Source: Bacteroidota bacterium
Lineage (GTDB): Bacteria > Bacteroidota > Ignavibacteria > Palsa-1295
Assembly: GCA_030706745.1 (NCBI GenBank)
Contig: JAUZNX010000001.1
Coordinates: forward strand, 540,822 to 604,821
Direction: 5' to 3'
Length of the DNA: 64,000 nucleotides
The notes under the pieces are model-generated. The model had not been told where the DNA came from. It searched no databases and saw nothing but the letters and a program-made list of their open reading frames with translations. Position numbers and translations under genes: made by a program. Within the stretch, counting starts at the first letter, position 1. Each line of letters begins with the position of its first letter. Shown one piece after another: positions 42,632 to 51,965 of this stretch.

Positions 42632-44532
42632 CACCTGAGATGCAAACGAAAGAAGAAATACTCACAAGCGCGCTGCCATACATCCAGCGCTATGAAGGCA
42701 AGACCTTCGTCATCAAGTATGGTGGTGCCGCAATGATCGATGATGGTCTCAAGGACGCGTTCGCGAAGGATGTAACGCTCCTCAAGAAGATCGGCATCAA
42801 CGTCGTTATCGTGCATGGTGGCGGCAATTCCGTAACTGATCTCGCGATGCGCCTCGGCACCGAAAGCCGCTTTGTTGGCGGTCAGCGGTATACCGACGAG
42901 GCAATGTTAAAGAACGTTGTGATGACGCTCGCCGGCAGTGTCAATAAGGACATTGTTGGGCTTATTAATCATGCCGGAGGCAGTGCGCTCGGACTCTCGG
43001 GCATCGATAACAACCTTATCACCGCAAAGAAATACGCGCCGAAGGGATTCGATTTGGGCCTTGTCGGCGAGGTCGAATCCGTCAACGTGGCCTTTCTCAA
43101 TACGCTGATTGGAACGGGCGTCATTCCCGTGATCGCCCCGGTTGGTGTTTCTACTTCCGGTGAAGTCTATAACATCAATGCGGACATTGCCGCCAGCGGT
43201 GTTGCACAGGCACTCGGAGCGGAGAAGTTGTTTTTCCTAAGCGATACTGAAGGGGTCTTGGTAGAAGGCGAGCTTGTTCCAACACTTACCAATGCCCGCG
43301 CGCAACAACTCATCAAACAAGGCGTGATCAGTGGCGGAATGATCCCGAAGGTGCATGCTGCGTTCGAAGCGCTGGCAAACGGCGTGAAGAAAGTCCACTT
43401 GATCAATGGTGCGACGAATCACTCGTTGTTGCTCGAGATCTTTACTCACGAAGGTGTCGGCACGCAGATCATCCGAGAGGAGAAAGTCTTCGGCCGAGCG
43501 CGCCCTATCAAGAGCGCCATGTCTGGTACATCCACGTTGCCAGTTCAGAAGCAGGACCTGCTCGACTTAACGGTCATGACGAAGCAGGACTTCGAGGATC
43601 TGATGCATCTGACCGATGTGCTCAAGCATACGAACGCGAAGCCGCTTGCGGGCAAGCACGTGACGTTATTGTTTCAGAAACCTTCGCTACGGACGCGCGT
43701 GTCTTTCGAAGTTGGCGTTGCCCAGTTGGGCGGGACATCGCTCTATCTTTCGAATGAGGGAGTCGGCCTTGGTGAGCGCGAGGCGGTTTCGGATGTCGCG
43801 CGCGTACTCGCATCGTATTCGAACTGCATCGTTGCCCGACTGTTCGATCATAATATTTTGCTCGGCCTTGCAGAGCATGCGAATGTGCCGATCGTCAACG
43901 CGCTGACGGACCAATCGCATCCATGCCAAATTCTGGCCGATCTCTACACGATCCGGCAGCATGGCAAATTGCGCCCGGGACTGAAGATCGCGTTTGTCGG
44001 CGATGGCAACAACGTCGCGAATTCTTGGATTGAGATGGCGGCAATTTATCCGATGCATCTCTCGATCGCCTCACCGCATGGGTATGCACCGGATGCTGTT
44101 ACGCTCGCGCGAGCGCAAGCGGCTGGTATTAGTACGATTGAAGTTGTCGATGATCCGCGCATTGCCGCGGATTCCGCTGATGCGATCTATACCGATGTAT
44201 GGACGAGTATGGGTCAGGAGTCGGAGCAGTCGGCCAGACGGGCTGCGTTTAAGGACTACCAGATCAACGCGGCGCTGACGCGGCTGGCGCATCCGAATGC
44301 ACTCATAATGCACTGCCTTCCGGCGCATCGCGGCGAAGAGATCACGGCCGAAGCCATGGATTCGGCGAATTCCGTAATTTTCGATCAGGCTGAGAACCGG
44401 CTGCACGTGCAGAAGGCGATTCTGGTCACCCTGCTCGCGGAAAATGCGGAGCTGAATGAGGATCCGCAGCATGAAACCGTAGGTGAGTTTGAAGAATATG
44501 GACAAACAGAAGCGACAGTTCACCATTCGTGA
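42628..44532 (+). CDS. argBF: ArgB-ArgF fusion: N-acetylglutamate kinase + ornithine carbamoyltransferase
   Basis: A single uninterrupted 634-residue frame. Residues 1-283 are an acetylglutamate kinase: FVIKYGGAAM, VVIVHGGGNSVTDLAMRLG, YNINADIAASGVAQALGAEK, and GGMIPKVHAAFEAL followed by NGATNHSLLLEIFT. Residues of about 295-308 are a Ser/Thr/Pro linker. Residues of about 309-610 are an ornithine carbamoyltransferase: DLLDLTVMTKQDFEDLM start, carbamoyl-phosphate motif KPSLRTRVSFEVG, HPCQILADL, ornithine-binding TDVWTSMGQE and MHCLPAHRGEE. The SMG loop favours true ornithine over acetylornithine as substrate. A short acidic tail follows. These are steps 2 and 6 of the pathway. No second argB or argF is in the cluster. 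ATGA overlap with argJ; the end overlaps argR by 35 bp. Confidence 0.93.
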   Translation: MTPEMQTKEEILTSALPYIQRYEGKTFVIKYGGAAMIDDGLKDAFAKDVTLLKKIGINVVIVHGGGNSVTDLAMRLGTESRFVGGQRYTDEAMLKNVVMTLAGSVNKDIVGLINHAGGSALGLSGIDNNLITAKKYAPKGFDLGLVGEVESVNVAFLNTLIGTGVIPVIAPVGVSTSGEVYNINADIAASGVAQALGAEKLFFLSDTEGVLVEGELVPTLTNARAQQLIKQGVISGGMIPKVHAAFEALANGVKKVHLINGATNHSLLLEIFTHEGVGTQIIREEKVFGRARPIKSAMSGTSTLPVQKQDLLDLTVMTKQDFEDLMHLTDVLKHTNAKPLAGKHVTLLFQKPSLRTRVSFEVGVAQLGGTSLYLSNEGVGLGEREAVSDVARVLASYSNCIVARLFDHNILLGLAEHANVPIVNALTDQSHPCQILADLYTIRQHGKLRPGLKIAFVGDGNNVANSWIEMAAIYPMHLSIASPHGYAPDAVTLARAQAAGISTIEVVDDPRIAADSADAIYTDVWTSMGQESEQSARRAAFKDYQINAALTRLAHPNALIMHCLPAHRGEEITAEAMDSANSVIFDQAENRLHVQKAILVTLLAENAELNEDPQHETVGEFEEYGQTEATVHHS

Positions 44533-44950
44533 GATTCTGACTCGAGAGCGCGTCGGCTCACAAGAGGATTTAGCGCGCGCGTTGCGGCGCTCCGGAATGG
44601 CGATCACGCAAGGCACGCTCTCGCGCGATCTTGCTGAGATGGGAATCGCTCGCGTTGGTACGGCCGATGGTCCGCGCTATTTGGCCTCGGATGGCAATGA
44701 GGATCATCGGGTCCGCGCGTTGCTCAGTTACGAAGTAACGGCGATCCACGCGAACGAGTCGATGATCGTCATCAAGACACTTGCCGGGCGCGCGCAGGGT
44801 GTAGCAGAACTGATCGACTCTTTGGGTGCGCCAGAAGTACTCGGCACGCTGGCCGGCGATAATACGATCTTTGTCGCGCCACAATCGGTGAAAGATATTC
44901 CGAAGTTGATCAAACGGCTTCGAGCATTTATTACAGAGCAGGGTGATTGA
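44498..44950 (+). CDS. argR: Arginine repressor
   Basis: ArgR binds ARG boxes when arginine is plentiful. The 150-residue protein from the ATG at 44498 has the winged-helix part RQFTIREILTRERVGSQEDL and AITQGTLSRDLAEMGIARV. The arginine-binding/oligomerisation domain follows: IVIKTLAGRAQGVAELIDSL and GTLAGDNTIFVAP. A GTG at 44483 in frame is an alternative start. The gene begins inside argBF and lies in mid-cluster, so it is transcribed from the promoter it probably controls, a negative autoregulatory loop with the sites at 40233-40266. Confidence 0.93.
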   Translation: MDKQKRQFTIREILTRERVGSQEDLARALRRSGMAITQGTLSRDLAEMGIARVGTADGPRYLASDGNEDHRVRALLSYEVTAIHANESMIVIKTLAGRAQGVAELIDSLGAPEVLGTLAGDNTIFVAPQSVKDIPKLIKRLRAFITEQGD

Positions 44951-44957
44951 AAAACAC

Positions 44958-44993
44958 ATCTATAGGTTCAATAGAATCTATAGAATTTATGCG
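44958..44993. repeat. Nonamer tandem repeat (TAGARTCTA type) before argG
   Basis: About four 9-bp units (ATCTATAGG, TTCAATAGA, ATCTATAGA, ATTTATGCG) fill most of the 57-bp gap between argR and argG, the only gap larger than a few bases in the cluster. The unit matches the array in the dehydrogenase gene at 39032. Confidence 0.6.
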
Positions 44994-45007
44994 AGCAACG
45001 AAAACTA

Positions 45008-46270
45008 ATGGACAAGAACATAAACGGACTGAGTGGCCTCGAAGGTGCGCGGATTGCGCTGGCATATTCCGGTGGGCTCGATACCTCGGTGATCGCGCAC
45101 TGGCTGCAAACCGAATTTGGCGCGGAGATCGTAACCGTCTCGGGCGATCTCGGGCAGGAGAAAGAACTCGTTGGCATTCGGGAGCGTGCTCTGGCGCTGG
45201 GCGCTCGTGCGGCGTATCATGTCGATTTGACGGAGTCGTTTGTGAAGGATTATCTCTGGCATGCGCTGAAGGCCAGTGCGCTTTATGAGGGTGCTTATCC
45301 ACTCGCGACCGCGCTGGGTCGTCCTCTGCTTGCAAAATCTCTCGTCGAGATTGCCCGCAAGGAAGAATGCACCGTGGTTGCTCACGGCTGTACCGGCAAA
45401 GGCAACGATCAAATTCGATTCGATGCATCGGTCTGGGCACTTGCGCCAGACCTTCGCGTGATCGCTCCGGTGCGGCATTGGCCGTTCGGCTCGCGTGAGG
45501 AAGAGATTTTATACTGCCAGGAACACGGCATTCCCGTTCAGGCAACGAAAGAGAGTCCCTACTCAATCGATGAGAATTTATGGGGTACGTCCATCGAGTG
45601 TGGTGTGCTCGAAGATCCGACGGTTGCGCCACCATTGGACGCATACCAGCGAACGGTTGCACCGGAATCCGCGCCGGACCAGGCCGAGCAGGTCACAATC
45701 GATTTTGAAAAAGGAATTCCGGTTGCTGTGAATGGAAAGCAGATGAACGGGGTTGCTCTTATTCGAATCCTGAATCGTCTCGCAGGATCGCATGGAGTTG
45801 GACGGATTGATATGATCGAGAATCGACTCGTTGGCATTAAGTCACGAGAAATTTATGAAGCACCCGGAGCTATGTTGCTCCATTTTGCACACAGCGAGCT
45901 CGAACGGATTACGCTCGATCGCTGGACCGCGCATTTTAAAGCCAAAGTCTCGCAGGACTATGCCGATTTGATTTACAACGGCCTGTGGTTCTCGCCGCTC
46001 CGCGTCGCACTCGATGCCTTTGTCGATGAGACGCAGCAAGCCGTGAGCGGGACGGTCACCGTGAAGCTCTATAAAGGCGGACTCACGGTGCAATCGCGCT
46101 GGTCGCCGAATTCGCTTTATGACAAGGCGCTCGCGTCGTATACCTCCGAGGATACGTTCGATCACTCGGCCGGCGAGGGCTTCTCAAAAATCTATTCGCT
46201 ACCGCTTCGTACGATTGCCCGAGTCTCGAAACACGAAACATCACGATCCACTATTGAGGTGACCAGCTAA
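45008..46270 (+). CDS. argG: Argininosuccinate synthase
   Basis: ArgG joins citrulline and aspartate with ATP. At 420 residues it has the PP-loop IALAYSGGLDTSVIAHWL, the citrulline/ATP region KGNDQIRFDASVWAL, and KESPYSIDENLWGTSIECG. The start ATG lies 57 bp after argR, after a tandem repeat. The stop shares its last A with the argH start (TAATG), so argG and argH are tightly coupled. Confidence 0.96.
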   Translation: MDKNINGLSGLEGARIALAYSGGLDTSVIAHWLQTEFGAEIVTVSGDLGQEKELVGIRERALALGARAAYHVDLTESFVKDYLWHALKASALYEGAYPLATALGRPLLAKSLVEIARKEECTVVAHGCTGKGNDQIRFDASVWALAPDLRVIAPVRHWPFGSREEEILYCQEHGIPVQATKESPYSIDENLWGTSIECGVLEDPTVAPPLDAYQRTVAPESAPDQAEQVTIDFEKGIPVAVNGKQMNGVALIRILNRLAGSHGVGRIDMIENRLVGIKSREIYEAPGAMLLHFAHSELERITLDRWTAHFKAKVSQDYADLIYNGLWFSPLRVALDAFVDETQQAVSGTVTVKLYKGGLTVQSRWSPNSLYDKALASYTSEDTFDHSAGEGFSKIYSLPLRTIARVSKHETSRSTIEVTS

Positions 46271-47646
46271 TGGCGATTGCGTTGTGGGGCGGAAGATTCC
46301 GAGAAGCGATTGCGGATGTCGCGCATCGCTTTTCAAGTTCGATCGCGCTCGATTCCAAACTGTGGCGCGAAGACATTCGCGGTTCGATTGCGCATGCGAA
46401 GATGCTCGGTGCAACCGGGATCATCTGTCAGGAGGAGTCCGCCACAATTGTCAGCGGGCTGGAGGCGATCAGTCATGAGATTGAAAGCGGTGCGCTCCAG
46501 TTCGATCCCTCCATGGAGGACGTGCACCTTGCGATCGAGACCTGGCTGACGGAGCGGGTTGGAGCGGTCGGCGGCAAATTGCATACTGGTCGCAGCCGCA
46601 ACGATCAGGTTGTGCTCGATGAGCGACTCTATCTCAAGGCAGCCATCCCCGAACTGATCACGCGGATCACCGCCGTCATCGAGGTTCTGCTCGATTTAGC
46701 AGAGCAGCATTTGGACGCGATCATGCCGGGCTACACGCACTTACAGCAGGCGCAGCCCGTGCTGCTGAGTCATCACTTGATGGCGCATCTGGAAATGCTT
46801 GCGAGAGATCGCGAGCGGCTGGATGATTGCTTAGGCCGCGTCGACCAGTCCCCGCTTGGAGCTGCGGCATTTGCCGGAACCTCGCATCCGATCGACCGCC
46901 ATTTCGTGGCGAGTGAACTGGGGTTCGAAGGACTGGTGAATAATAGTATCGATGCAGTCAGCGATCGTGCGTTTCTCATTGAGCTCGCGAGTGTTTGCTC
47001 TATCATTATGATGCACTTGAGCCGCATTGCCGAGGAACTCGTGATCTGGTCCACGACGGAGTTCGGATTTGTCACGATGTCTGACCGGGTGACCACCGGC
47101 TCAAGCATCATGCCACAAAAAAAGAACCCTGACATGGCAGAGCTGATCCGTGGGAAAGTGGGACGAGTTTACGGCGCATTGATCAATCTGTTGACCACGA
47201 TGAAGGCGTTGCCGCTGGCCTACAATCGCGACATGCAGGAGGATAAGCAGCCGATGTTCGATGCCATCGAGACGACGCGCGATTCGCTGGAGATGATGGC
47301 GTATTTGTTGAGCGAAACGACTTTCAATACTCGCACGATGCGGGAGGCCGTCATGACAGGAGAATTGATGGCGACGGAAATTGCCGACTACCTGGCGCGA
47401 AAGGGTTTACCATTCCGTGAAGCCCATCACGTTACCGGAACGATCGTGGCCTATGCGACGGATCACAAGCTTAGTCTTCCAGCTATTCCACTTTCAACTC
47501 TTAAGTCGTTTTCGCCGCTGATCGATCAGGATTTGTTTGAATTTCTCGATCCACTCAGAAGTCTCAAAGAGAAGAAATCTGCCGGCAGCTCGAATCCGAA
47601 GATGGTCCGAAAAGCTATCGAAGTTTGGCGCGGTCAGGGCGCATAG
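46270..47646 (+). CDS. argH: Argininosuccinate lyase
   Basis: ArgH splits argininosuccinate into arginine and fumarate, the last step. The 458-residue protein of the fumarase/aspartase superfamily has ALWGGRFREAIADVAHRFSS, LHTGRSRNDQVVLD, MPGYTHLQQAQPV and the signature GSSIMPQKKNPDMAEL with the catalytic Ser. Last gene of the arginine cluster; it converges with a lipoprotein gene and overlaps its 3' end by 13 bp. argD and carAB are not in the window. Confidence 0.96.
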   Translation: MAIALWGGRFREAIADVAHRFSSSIALDSKLWREDIRGSIAHAKMLGATGIICQEESATIVSGLEAISHEIESGALQFDPSMEDVHLAIETWLTERVGAVGGKLHTGRSRNDQVVLDERLYLKAAIPELITRITAVIEVLLDLAEQHLDAIMPGYTHLQQAQPVLLSHHLMAHLEMLARDRERLDDCLGRVDQSPLGAAAFAGTSHPIDRHFVASELGFEGLVNNSIDAVSDRAFLIELASVCSIIMMHLSRIAEELVIWSTTEFGFVTMSDRVTTGSSIMPQKKNPDMAELIRGKVGRVYGALINLLTTMKALPLAYNRDMQEDKQPMFDAIETTRDSLEMMAYLLSETTFNTRTMREAVMTGELMATEIADYLARKGLPFREAHHVTGTIVAYATDHKLSLPAIPLSTLKSFSPLIDQDLFEFLDPLRSLKEKKSAGSSNPKMVRKAIEVWRGQGA

Positions 47647-47993
47647 ACGACAAAGTTGCTGGTCATCGTGTCCTTGAACGCCTGGAATGCGACCTGTTGC
47701 GTCGAGGCTCCCATGACGACACCAATGTTAGTCCATGCACCGTCCGCTCCGGAGAGGATCTTGCTTGTGATGACAGTGTCCTTGGGATAGGTTGTAATCT
47801 TTAGCGTTGCCCCCTGCACTGGCGCTCCGCTTCGCGTCACCTTGAGATCGAAACTCGCGACCGTACCGGAGACGGAAGGCGGCGACGTGAACTGGAGTTG
47901 GAGCGAATAATTGCTCGTAGTGGGTGGCGTGGAATCGGTGCTGCAGGCCGCAAAAAGCGCCGCACAGGCGAGTAGGATTAACCGTTTCAGCAT
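47634..47993 (-). CDS. Small lipoprotein, unknown function
   Basis: 119 residues from the ATG at 47993 (MLKRLILLACAALFAACSTD). That start gives a clean lipoprotein signal with lipobox LFAAC; the longer frame to 48371 overlaps the divergent epimerase and is not credible. The mature part looks like a single Ig-like beta sandwich (SYSLQLQFTSPPSVSG through VQGATLKITTYPKD), a form common in Bacteroidota lipoproteins with an Ig or carboxypeptidase-regulatory fold. No specific function is evident. It overlaps the end of argH by 13 bp in the opposite direction. Confidence 0.7.
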   Translation of the reverse strand: MLKRLILLACAALFAACSTDSTPPTTSNYSLQLQFTSPPSVSGTVASFDLKVTRSGAPVQGATLKITTYPKDTVITSKILSGADGAWTNIGVVMGASTQQVAFQAFKDTMTSNFVVYAP

Positions 47994-48053
47994 AGTATTC
48001 CAAACCCGTAAAATCGGGAGTATACTCCCCACGATGCACGTTGGGGCTGGCAC

Positions 48054-49034
48054 ATGAAAGTTCTCGTCACCGGTGCTTCCGGATTCGTCGGCTCCCACAT
48101 CGCCGATCGGCTTATCGAAACCGGACATGATGTGCGCGCTCTCGTCCGTGGCTCCTCCAGCCGCCGTTGGCTCGAAGGAAAGCCTATAGAAATCCTCGAA
48201 GGACGGCTGCTCGATGCCGAATCCCTGAAACCCGCCGTTGAGAACGTCGATGCGATCATTCATGTCGCTGGAGTCACGGCGGCGAAGAACAAACAAGGCT
48301 TTTTCGAGGGCAACCAACTTGCTACGCGGGCGATCCTCGAGGCAGTCCGCCGCTACAATCCTGAAATTCACCGGTTTGTGCAGTGCTCGAGCCAGACGGC
48401 TACGGGTCCCTCACTGGACGGTCAGCCCGTGAATGAATTGACCCCACCGCATCCAATCACAGCGTACGGGCAGTCCAAGCGCGCGGCAGAGGAGGAATGC
48501 GAGCGCGCCCGTCAGGACTTCCCAGTGACGATCGTTCGGCTCCCGGCGACCTATGGACCTCGAGACACGGCGATTCTCACGTTCTTCCAGACCGTCGGAA
48601 AAGGCTTGAAACCACTGATCGGTATGAAGGATAAGCGCGTAAATCTCCTGCATGTGTCAGATGTCGCCGAAGGTGTACGGCTGGCGCTCGAGCGCGACGA
48701 AGCACAAAACGAGACATACTTCATCGCCGGTGAAAATCAGCATACGTGGCGGGAAGTCAGCGATCTGACCGCAGAGATCGTAAACCGAAAGGGTCTGACT
48801 GTGAAGCTTCCACATGCGGTTGTGTATACCGTTGCCGGACTCTCCGAATTCTTCTCGATGTTCCGCAGCAAGCCCAGTGTTCTGAATTGGGAAAAGGGGC
48901 GCGATATGGTCCAGGCCCACTGGACCTGCAGCACGGAAAAAGCCCGTCGCGACCTCGGCTATCGCCAGCAAGTATCGCTTGAAGATGGTATCCGCGATAC
49001 CGTCGAGTGGTATCGCCGCGAAGGTTGGATGTAA
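48054..49034 (+). CDS. NAD-dependent epimerase/dehydratase (extended SDR)
   Basis: A 326-residue cytosolic extended short-chain dehydrogenase. The NAD-binding motif is VLVTGASGFVGSHIADRL, and the catalytic Tyr-x3-Lys is in ITAYGQSKRAAEEE, preceded by CSSQTATG. HVAGVTAAKNKQG and VRLPATYGPRDT are typical. The likely substrate is a nucleotide sugar or a sterol/flavonoid-like alcohol; the sequence does not decide. The C-terminus (FSMFRSKPSVLNWEKGRDM, then WTCSTEKARRDLGY) resembles Bacteroidota/Chlorobi dihydroflavonol-reductase-like members. It starts 60 bp from the divergent lipoprotein start. Confidence 0.87.
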   Translation: MKVLVTGASGFVGSHIADRLIETGHDVRALVRGSSSRRWLEGKPIEILEGRLLDAESLKPAVENVDAIIHVAGVTAAKNKQGFFEGNQLATRAILEAVRRYNPEIHRFVQCSSQTATGPSLDGQPVNELTPPHPITAYGQSKRAAEEECERARQDFPVTIVRLPATYGPRDTAILTFFQTVGKGLKPLIGMKDKRVNLLHVSDVAEGVRLALERDEAQNETYFIAGENQHTWREVSDLTAEIVNRKGLTVKLPHAVVYTVAGLSEFFSMFRSKPSVLNWEKGRDMVQAHWTCSTEKARRDLGYRQQVSLEDGIRDTVEWYRREGWM

Positions 49035-49092
49035 GAAGGACGAAGTGGCGTAGTTCTCCAGCTCGCATTCTTCATCACTTGTTGACGAAGCA

Positions 49093-51807
49093 TTACGTCT
49101 TGGCGAGCGCTTCGGAAATCGCGCGTTCGAGATCGGGAAATGCAATCGGCTTCTTCAGGTGGAACATGAATCCGGCTTCGTGGCTGCGGGCAATATCGGC
49201 CTCCGTACCATAGCCGCTCACAGCAATAGCCTTCAAAGGCCGCCGTGAGACATGAGCGGCTTCATCGGCGCGAATCAAACGCAGAAGATCGGTGCCTTTA
49301 CCATCGGGCAATCCGATATCACTGACGAGCAAATCGAATTCTTCCTTGCGCACGAGTTCGAGTCCGGTATTGACACTAACAGCGGTGCTGACCATATAGC
49401 CGCGTCGCTCAAGGAGGACTTTAAGCGCCGCATTCGTATCGGCGTGATCATCCACAAAGAGGATTCGCGCACCATTGGCGGGGAGAACCGGTCGCGCAGG
49501 AATGCTGGAAGCCGCCTGCTTGACCTGGAGTGATTGCAGCCGAACGAGAAACGTCGCTCCGGAATTCGGACCATCACTTCGCGCTTCGATCGATCCGCCA
49601 TGCATTTCGATGATCGATTTGGAGATGGCGAGCCCAAGTCCCAAACCCGATTGAGCGCTACGGCCGGCACGGGCAACATCACGCTGCTCGAACGGATCGA
49701 AAATTCGTTCAAGTTCGGATGGCTCAATGCCGCGTCCGCTATCGCGGAATTCAATGACGGCAGAGCCGCCCTCGGCGCGAGTCTCGATGGTTATCACGCC
49801 ATGCGCCGGAGTGAATTTGGTGGCATTGTGAATGACATTCCAAAACACCTGACTCAGCCGGTCCTTATCTCCGCGAACGAAGGAGTTATCGAGGGCAAAG
49901 CGGGTCGTGATTTGGAGATTCGCTCGCGCAATATCGGTTCGGCAAATCTCGATGACTTCTGGCAAAAGCGCGTGAAGATCGACATCCGTGGCAGTCATGC
50001 GGAGCTTCCCCTTGGTGATCCGTGTCATGTCGAGCAGGTCATCGATGAGTCGCGACTCGATCTCGACGTTTCTCCGAATCAGCCCGATCAACGGCTGAAA
50101 ATCCGCTGGCAGGGTCGGGTCGCCTTCGAGCAGATCCACCGTGGCCAGCACGGGTGTGAGCGGCGTTCGCAATTCGTGACTGAGTGCCGCCATGAATTGG
50201 TCCTTGGCGCGACTTGCGGCATCGACTTCTTCTTTTGCCGCTTCGAGCGTCTGCTGAAGTTGAATGCGATGTTCGATTTCAGTTCGGGCCTCGGCAAACA
50301 GCAGAGCATTATCGATTCCGGATGCGATCCGCGAAGCAATCTCTCGAGCGAGCTCGGTATCATCCGGTGTATAGTGTCGTTTCGAATGTCCGAAGTCCAG
50401 CCCGAGCACGCCCAGCGTTCGACGGCGGGAGCGGAGTGGGACCATGATGAGCGAAGACGCGCCGATCTCCTCGAGTGCGGCCCATCGTTCCGGTGAAATG
50501 CCAAAGCTGTGAGGGCCGGTATCGCTGGAATGTTCAATCAGGACTGACGTGCCTTCCCGCATGATGTCAACCAGACCCCGCGTCGCTTCATGACCGTATT
50601 TAACGCGATACTCCTCGAGCTTCTCTTTCAGTTTCGGGTCACCATGGAACGCGAAAATGCGTGAGACATCTCCGACTCTATCGACGAGATCGATCGTCAG
50701 CCAATCGGCGAATCGAGGTACAAGGGCTTCCGCCGCCTCGTGCAGTAATTCCTGGAGATCGAGCGAGCCGGCAACACGCTGGCTCACGTCCTCCATGAGC
50801 TCGAGGCGGGCCTGTAATCGAGATCGGCGAGCGAGTTCATTTTCGACATCGTGCGACAACCGAGACTTGTGCAGCGCGTGCGATGCAGTCCGCGCGAATT
50901 CTTCCAGGAACAGCTTATCCTCAATGCCATAGCGGCGCTGTTCGAATTTGCTCGAAAGCGAGATCACGCCGAACATCGTTTCGCCAACGAAGAGTGGGGT
51001 GATGATTCCCGAACGGATGTCCATGCGGCGCAGAAATGCCAGATGCTCATCGGATATACTATGCTCGATTCGAAACGCATCAGTAATCTCGGGAAGTAGA
51101 ACGGACTCGCGTTGCTGGAGCACGTTGAAGATCATGAGCCGAGTATCTTCCCTCAGCGTAAACCGTGCTTGTGATTCTCTCGAGAGCTGAGCCAATTCTG
51201 GCGTCGATGCGACGACCGAAAATAGCTCGAGGCCCTTATCGGGGCTCATCAGGAAAATCTGGCAGAGATCGGCCATGCCCGGTACCAGCAATTGAATTGC
51301 GGCATCGAGCGCCGCTTCGAACTCGCTCGACTCCGAAAACAATTTGCCGGCTTCGATTAGCAGCTTCCACCGCATCTCTCCTTTATAGCGCTCGGTAATA
51401 TCGAGCGTCACGCCGCGTAAGGCCACAGGCGTACCGGCGGGATCGCGTACGACAACGATCGTAGCTTCGATTGGCAGCACGTGCCCATCGGCGGTCAGTA
51501 TCCGATGATGAATGGTTGCGCGATCACTCGATGCATAGAGACTTCGCGTTTGTTGGTAGAAGACCTCGCGATCCTCAGGATGGACCATCTCCTGCCAGCT
51601 TTCGGGCCGCAGCAAATGCTCGCGCGGATACCCAAGCATACGTTCGGCATTATCACTGAGATATGTAAAGTGGCTGGTTCTCAGGTCGGCGTTTAGCTCG
51701 GTCTCCCAAAAAAATGCCGGGAGTTTAGAGAGTAAGTCTGGTAACCTGTCACCAAATGGGACAGTCAATTCGGGAAGTTGTTCGCGCTCCGCTGTATTGA
51801 GACTCAT
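49093..51807 (-). CDS. Hybrid sensor histidine kinase: PAS-GAF-GAF-HisKA-HATPase-REC
   Basis: A 904-residue soluble hybrid kinase. A PAS domain (about 30-145) contains FTYLSDNAERMLGYPREHLL and ends RGVTLDITERYKGEM. Two GAF domains follow (about 150-310 and 335-505). HisKA has its His near residue 543 in MAALSHELRTPLTPVLATV. The ATPase domain shows FWNVIHNATKFTPAHG, FRDSGRGIEPSEL and SGLGLGLAISKSIIEMHGG. A C-terminal receiver (RILFVDDHADTNAALKVLL) has its phospho-Asp near 830 in LLVSDIGLPDGKGTDLL. Phosphate probably moves from His to the internal Asp, then to an unlinked partner. No membrane segment is present, so it senses a cytosolic cue. No response regulator is adjacent. Confidence 0.9.
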   Translation of the reverse strand: MSLNTAEREQLPELTVPFGDRLPDLLSKLPAFFWETELNADLRTSHFTYLSDNAERMLGYPREHLLRPESWQEMVHPEDREVFYQQTRSLYASSDRATIHHRILTADGHVLPIEATIVVVRDPAGTPVALRGVTLDITERYKGEMRWKLLIEAGKLFSESSEFEAALDAAIQLLVPGMADLCQIFLMSPDKGLELFSVVASTPELAQLSRESQARFTLREDTRLMIFNVLQQRESVLLPEITDAFRIEHSISDEHLAFLRRMDIRSGIITPLFVGETMFGVISLSSKFEQRRYGIEDKLFLEEFARTASHALHKSRLSHDVENELARRSRLQARLELMEDVSQRVAGSLDLQELLHEAAEALVPRFADWLTIDLVDRVGDVSRIFAFHGDPKLKEKLEEYRVKYGHEATRGLVDIMREGTSVLIEHSSDTGPHSFGISPERWAALEEIGASSLIMVPLRSRRRTLGVLGLDFGHSKRHYTPDDTELAREIASRIASGIDNALLFAEARTEIEHRIQLQQTLEAAKEEVDAASRAKDQFMAALSHELRTPLTPVLATVDLLEGDPTLPADFQPLIGLIRRNVEIESRLIDDLLDMTRITKGKLRMTATDVDLHALLPEVIEICRTDIARANLQITTRFALDNSFVRGDKDRLSQVFWNVIHNATKFTPAHGVITIETRAEGGSAVIEFRDSGRGIEPSELERIFDPFEQRDVARAGRSAQSGLGLGLAISKSIIEMHGGSIEARSDGPNSGATFLVRLQSLQVKQAASSIPARPVLPANGARILFVDDHADTNAALKVLLERRGYMVSTAVSVNTGLELVRKEEFDLLVSDIGLPDGKGTDLLRLIRADEAAHVSRRPLKAIAVSGYGTEADIARSHEAGFMFHLKKPIAFPDLERAISEALAKT

Positions 51808-51965
51808 CCGAGTGGGCGTTGACAGTCAGGCAACTATGGCAATGTTGTGAAACACTTCAAATCCACGGTTACGACAAACCTAACCCTAAATTCAGTTTCC
51901 TCTTTTTGATGGAGAGACAGGCCAGTTCTTTACGAACAAATACTCGGCCAGACTGTATAGAGCGT

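Noticed and set aside
47994..48371. N-terminal extension of the small lipoprotein frame to 48371
   Set aside because: It would overlap the divergent epimerase by over 300 bp and bury the lipoprotein signal sequence; the ATG at 47993 is preferred.
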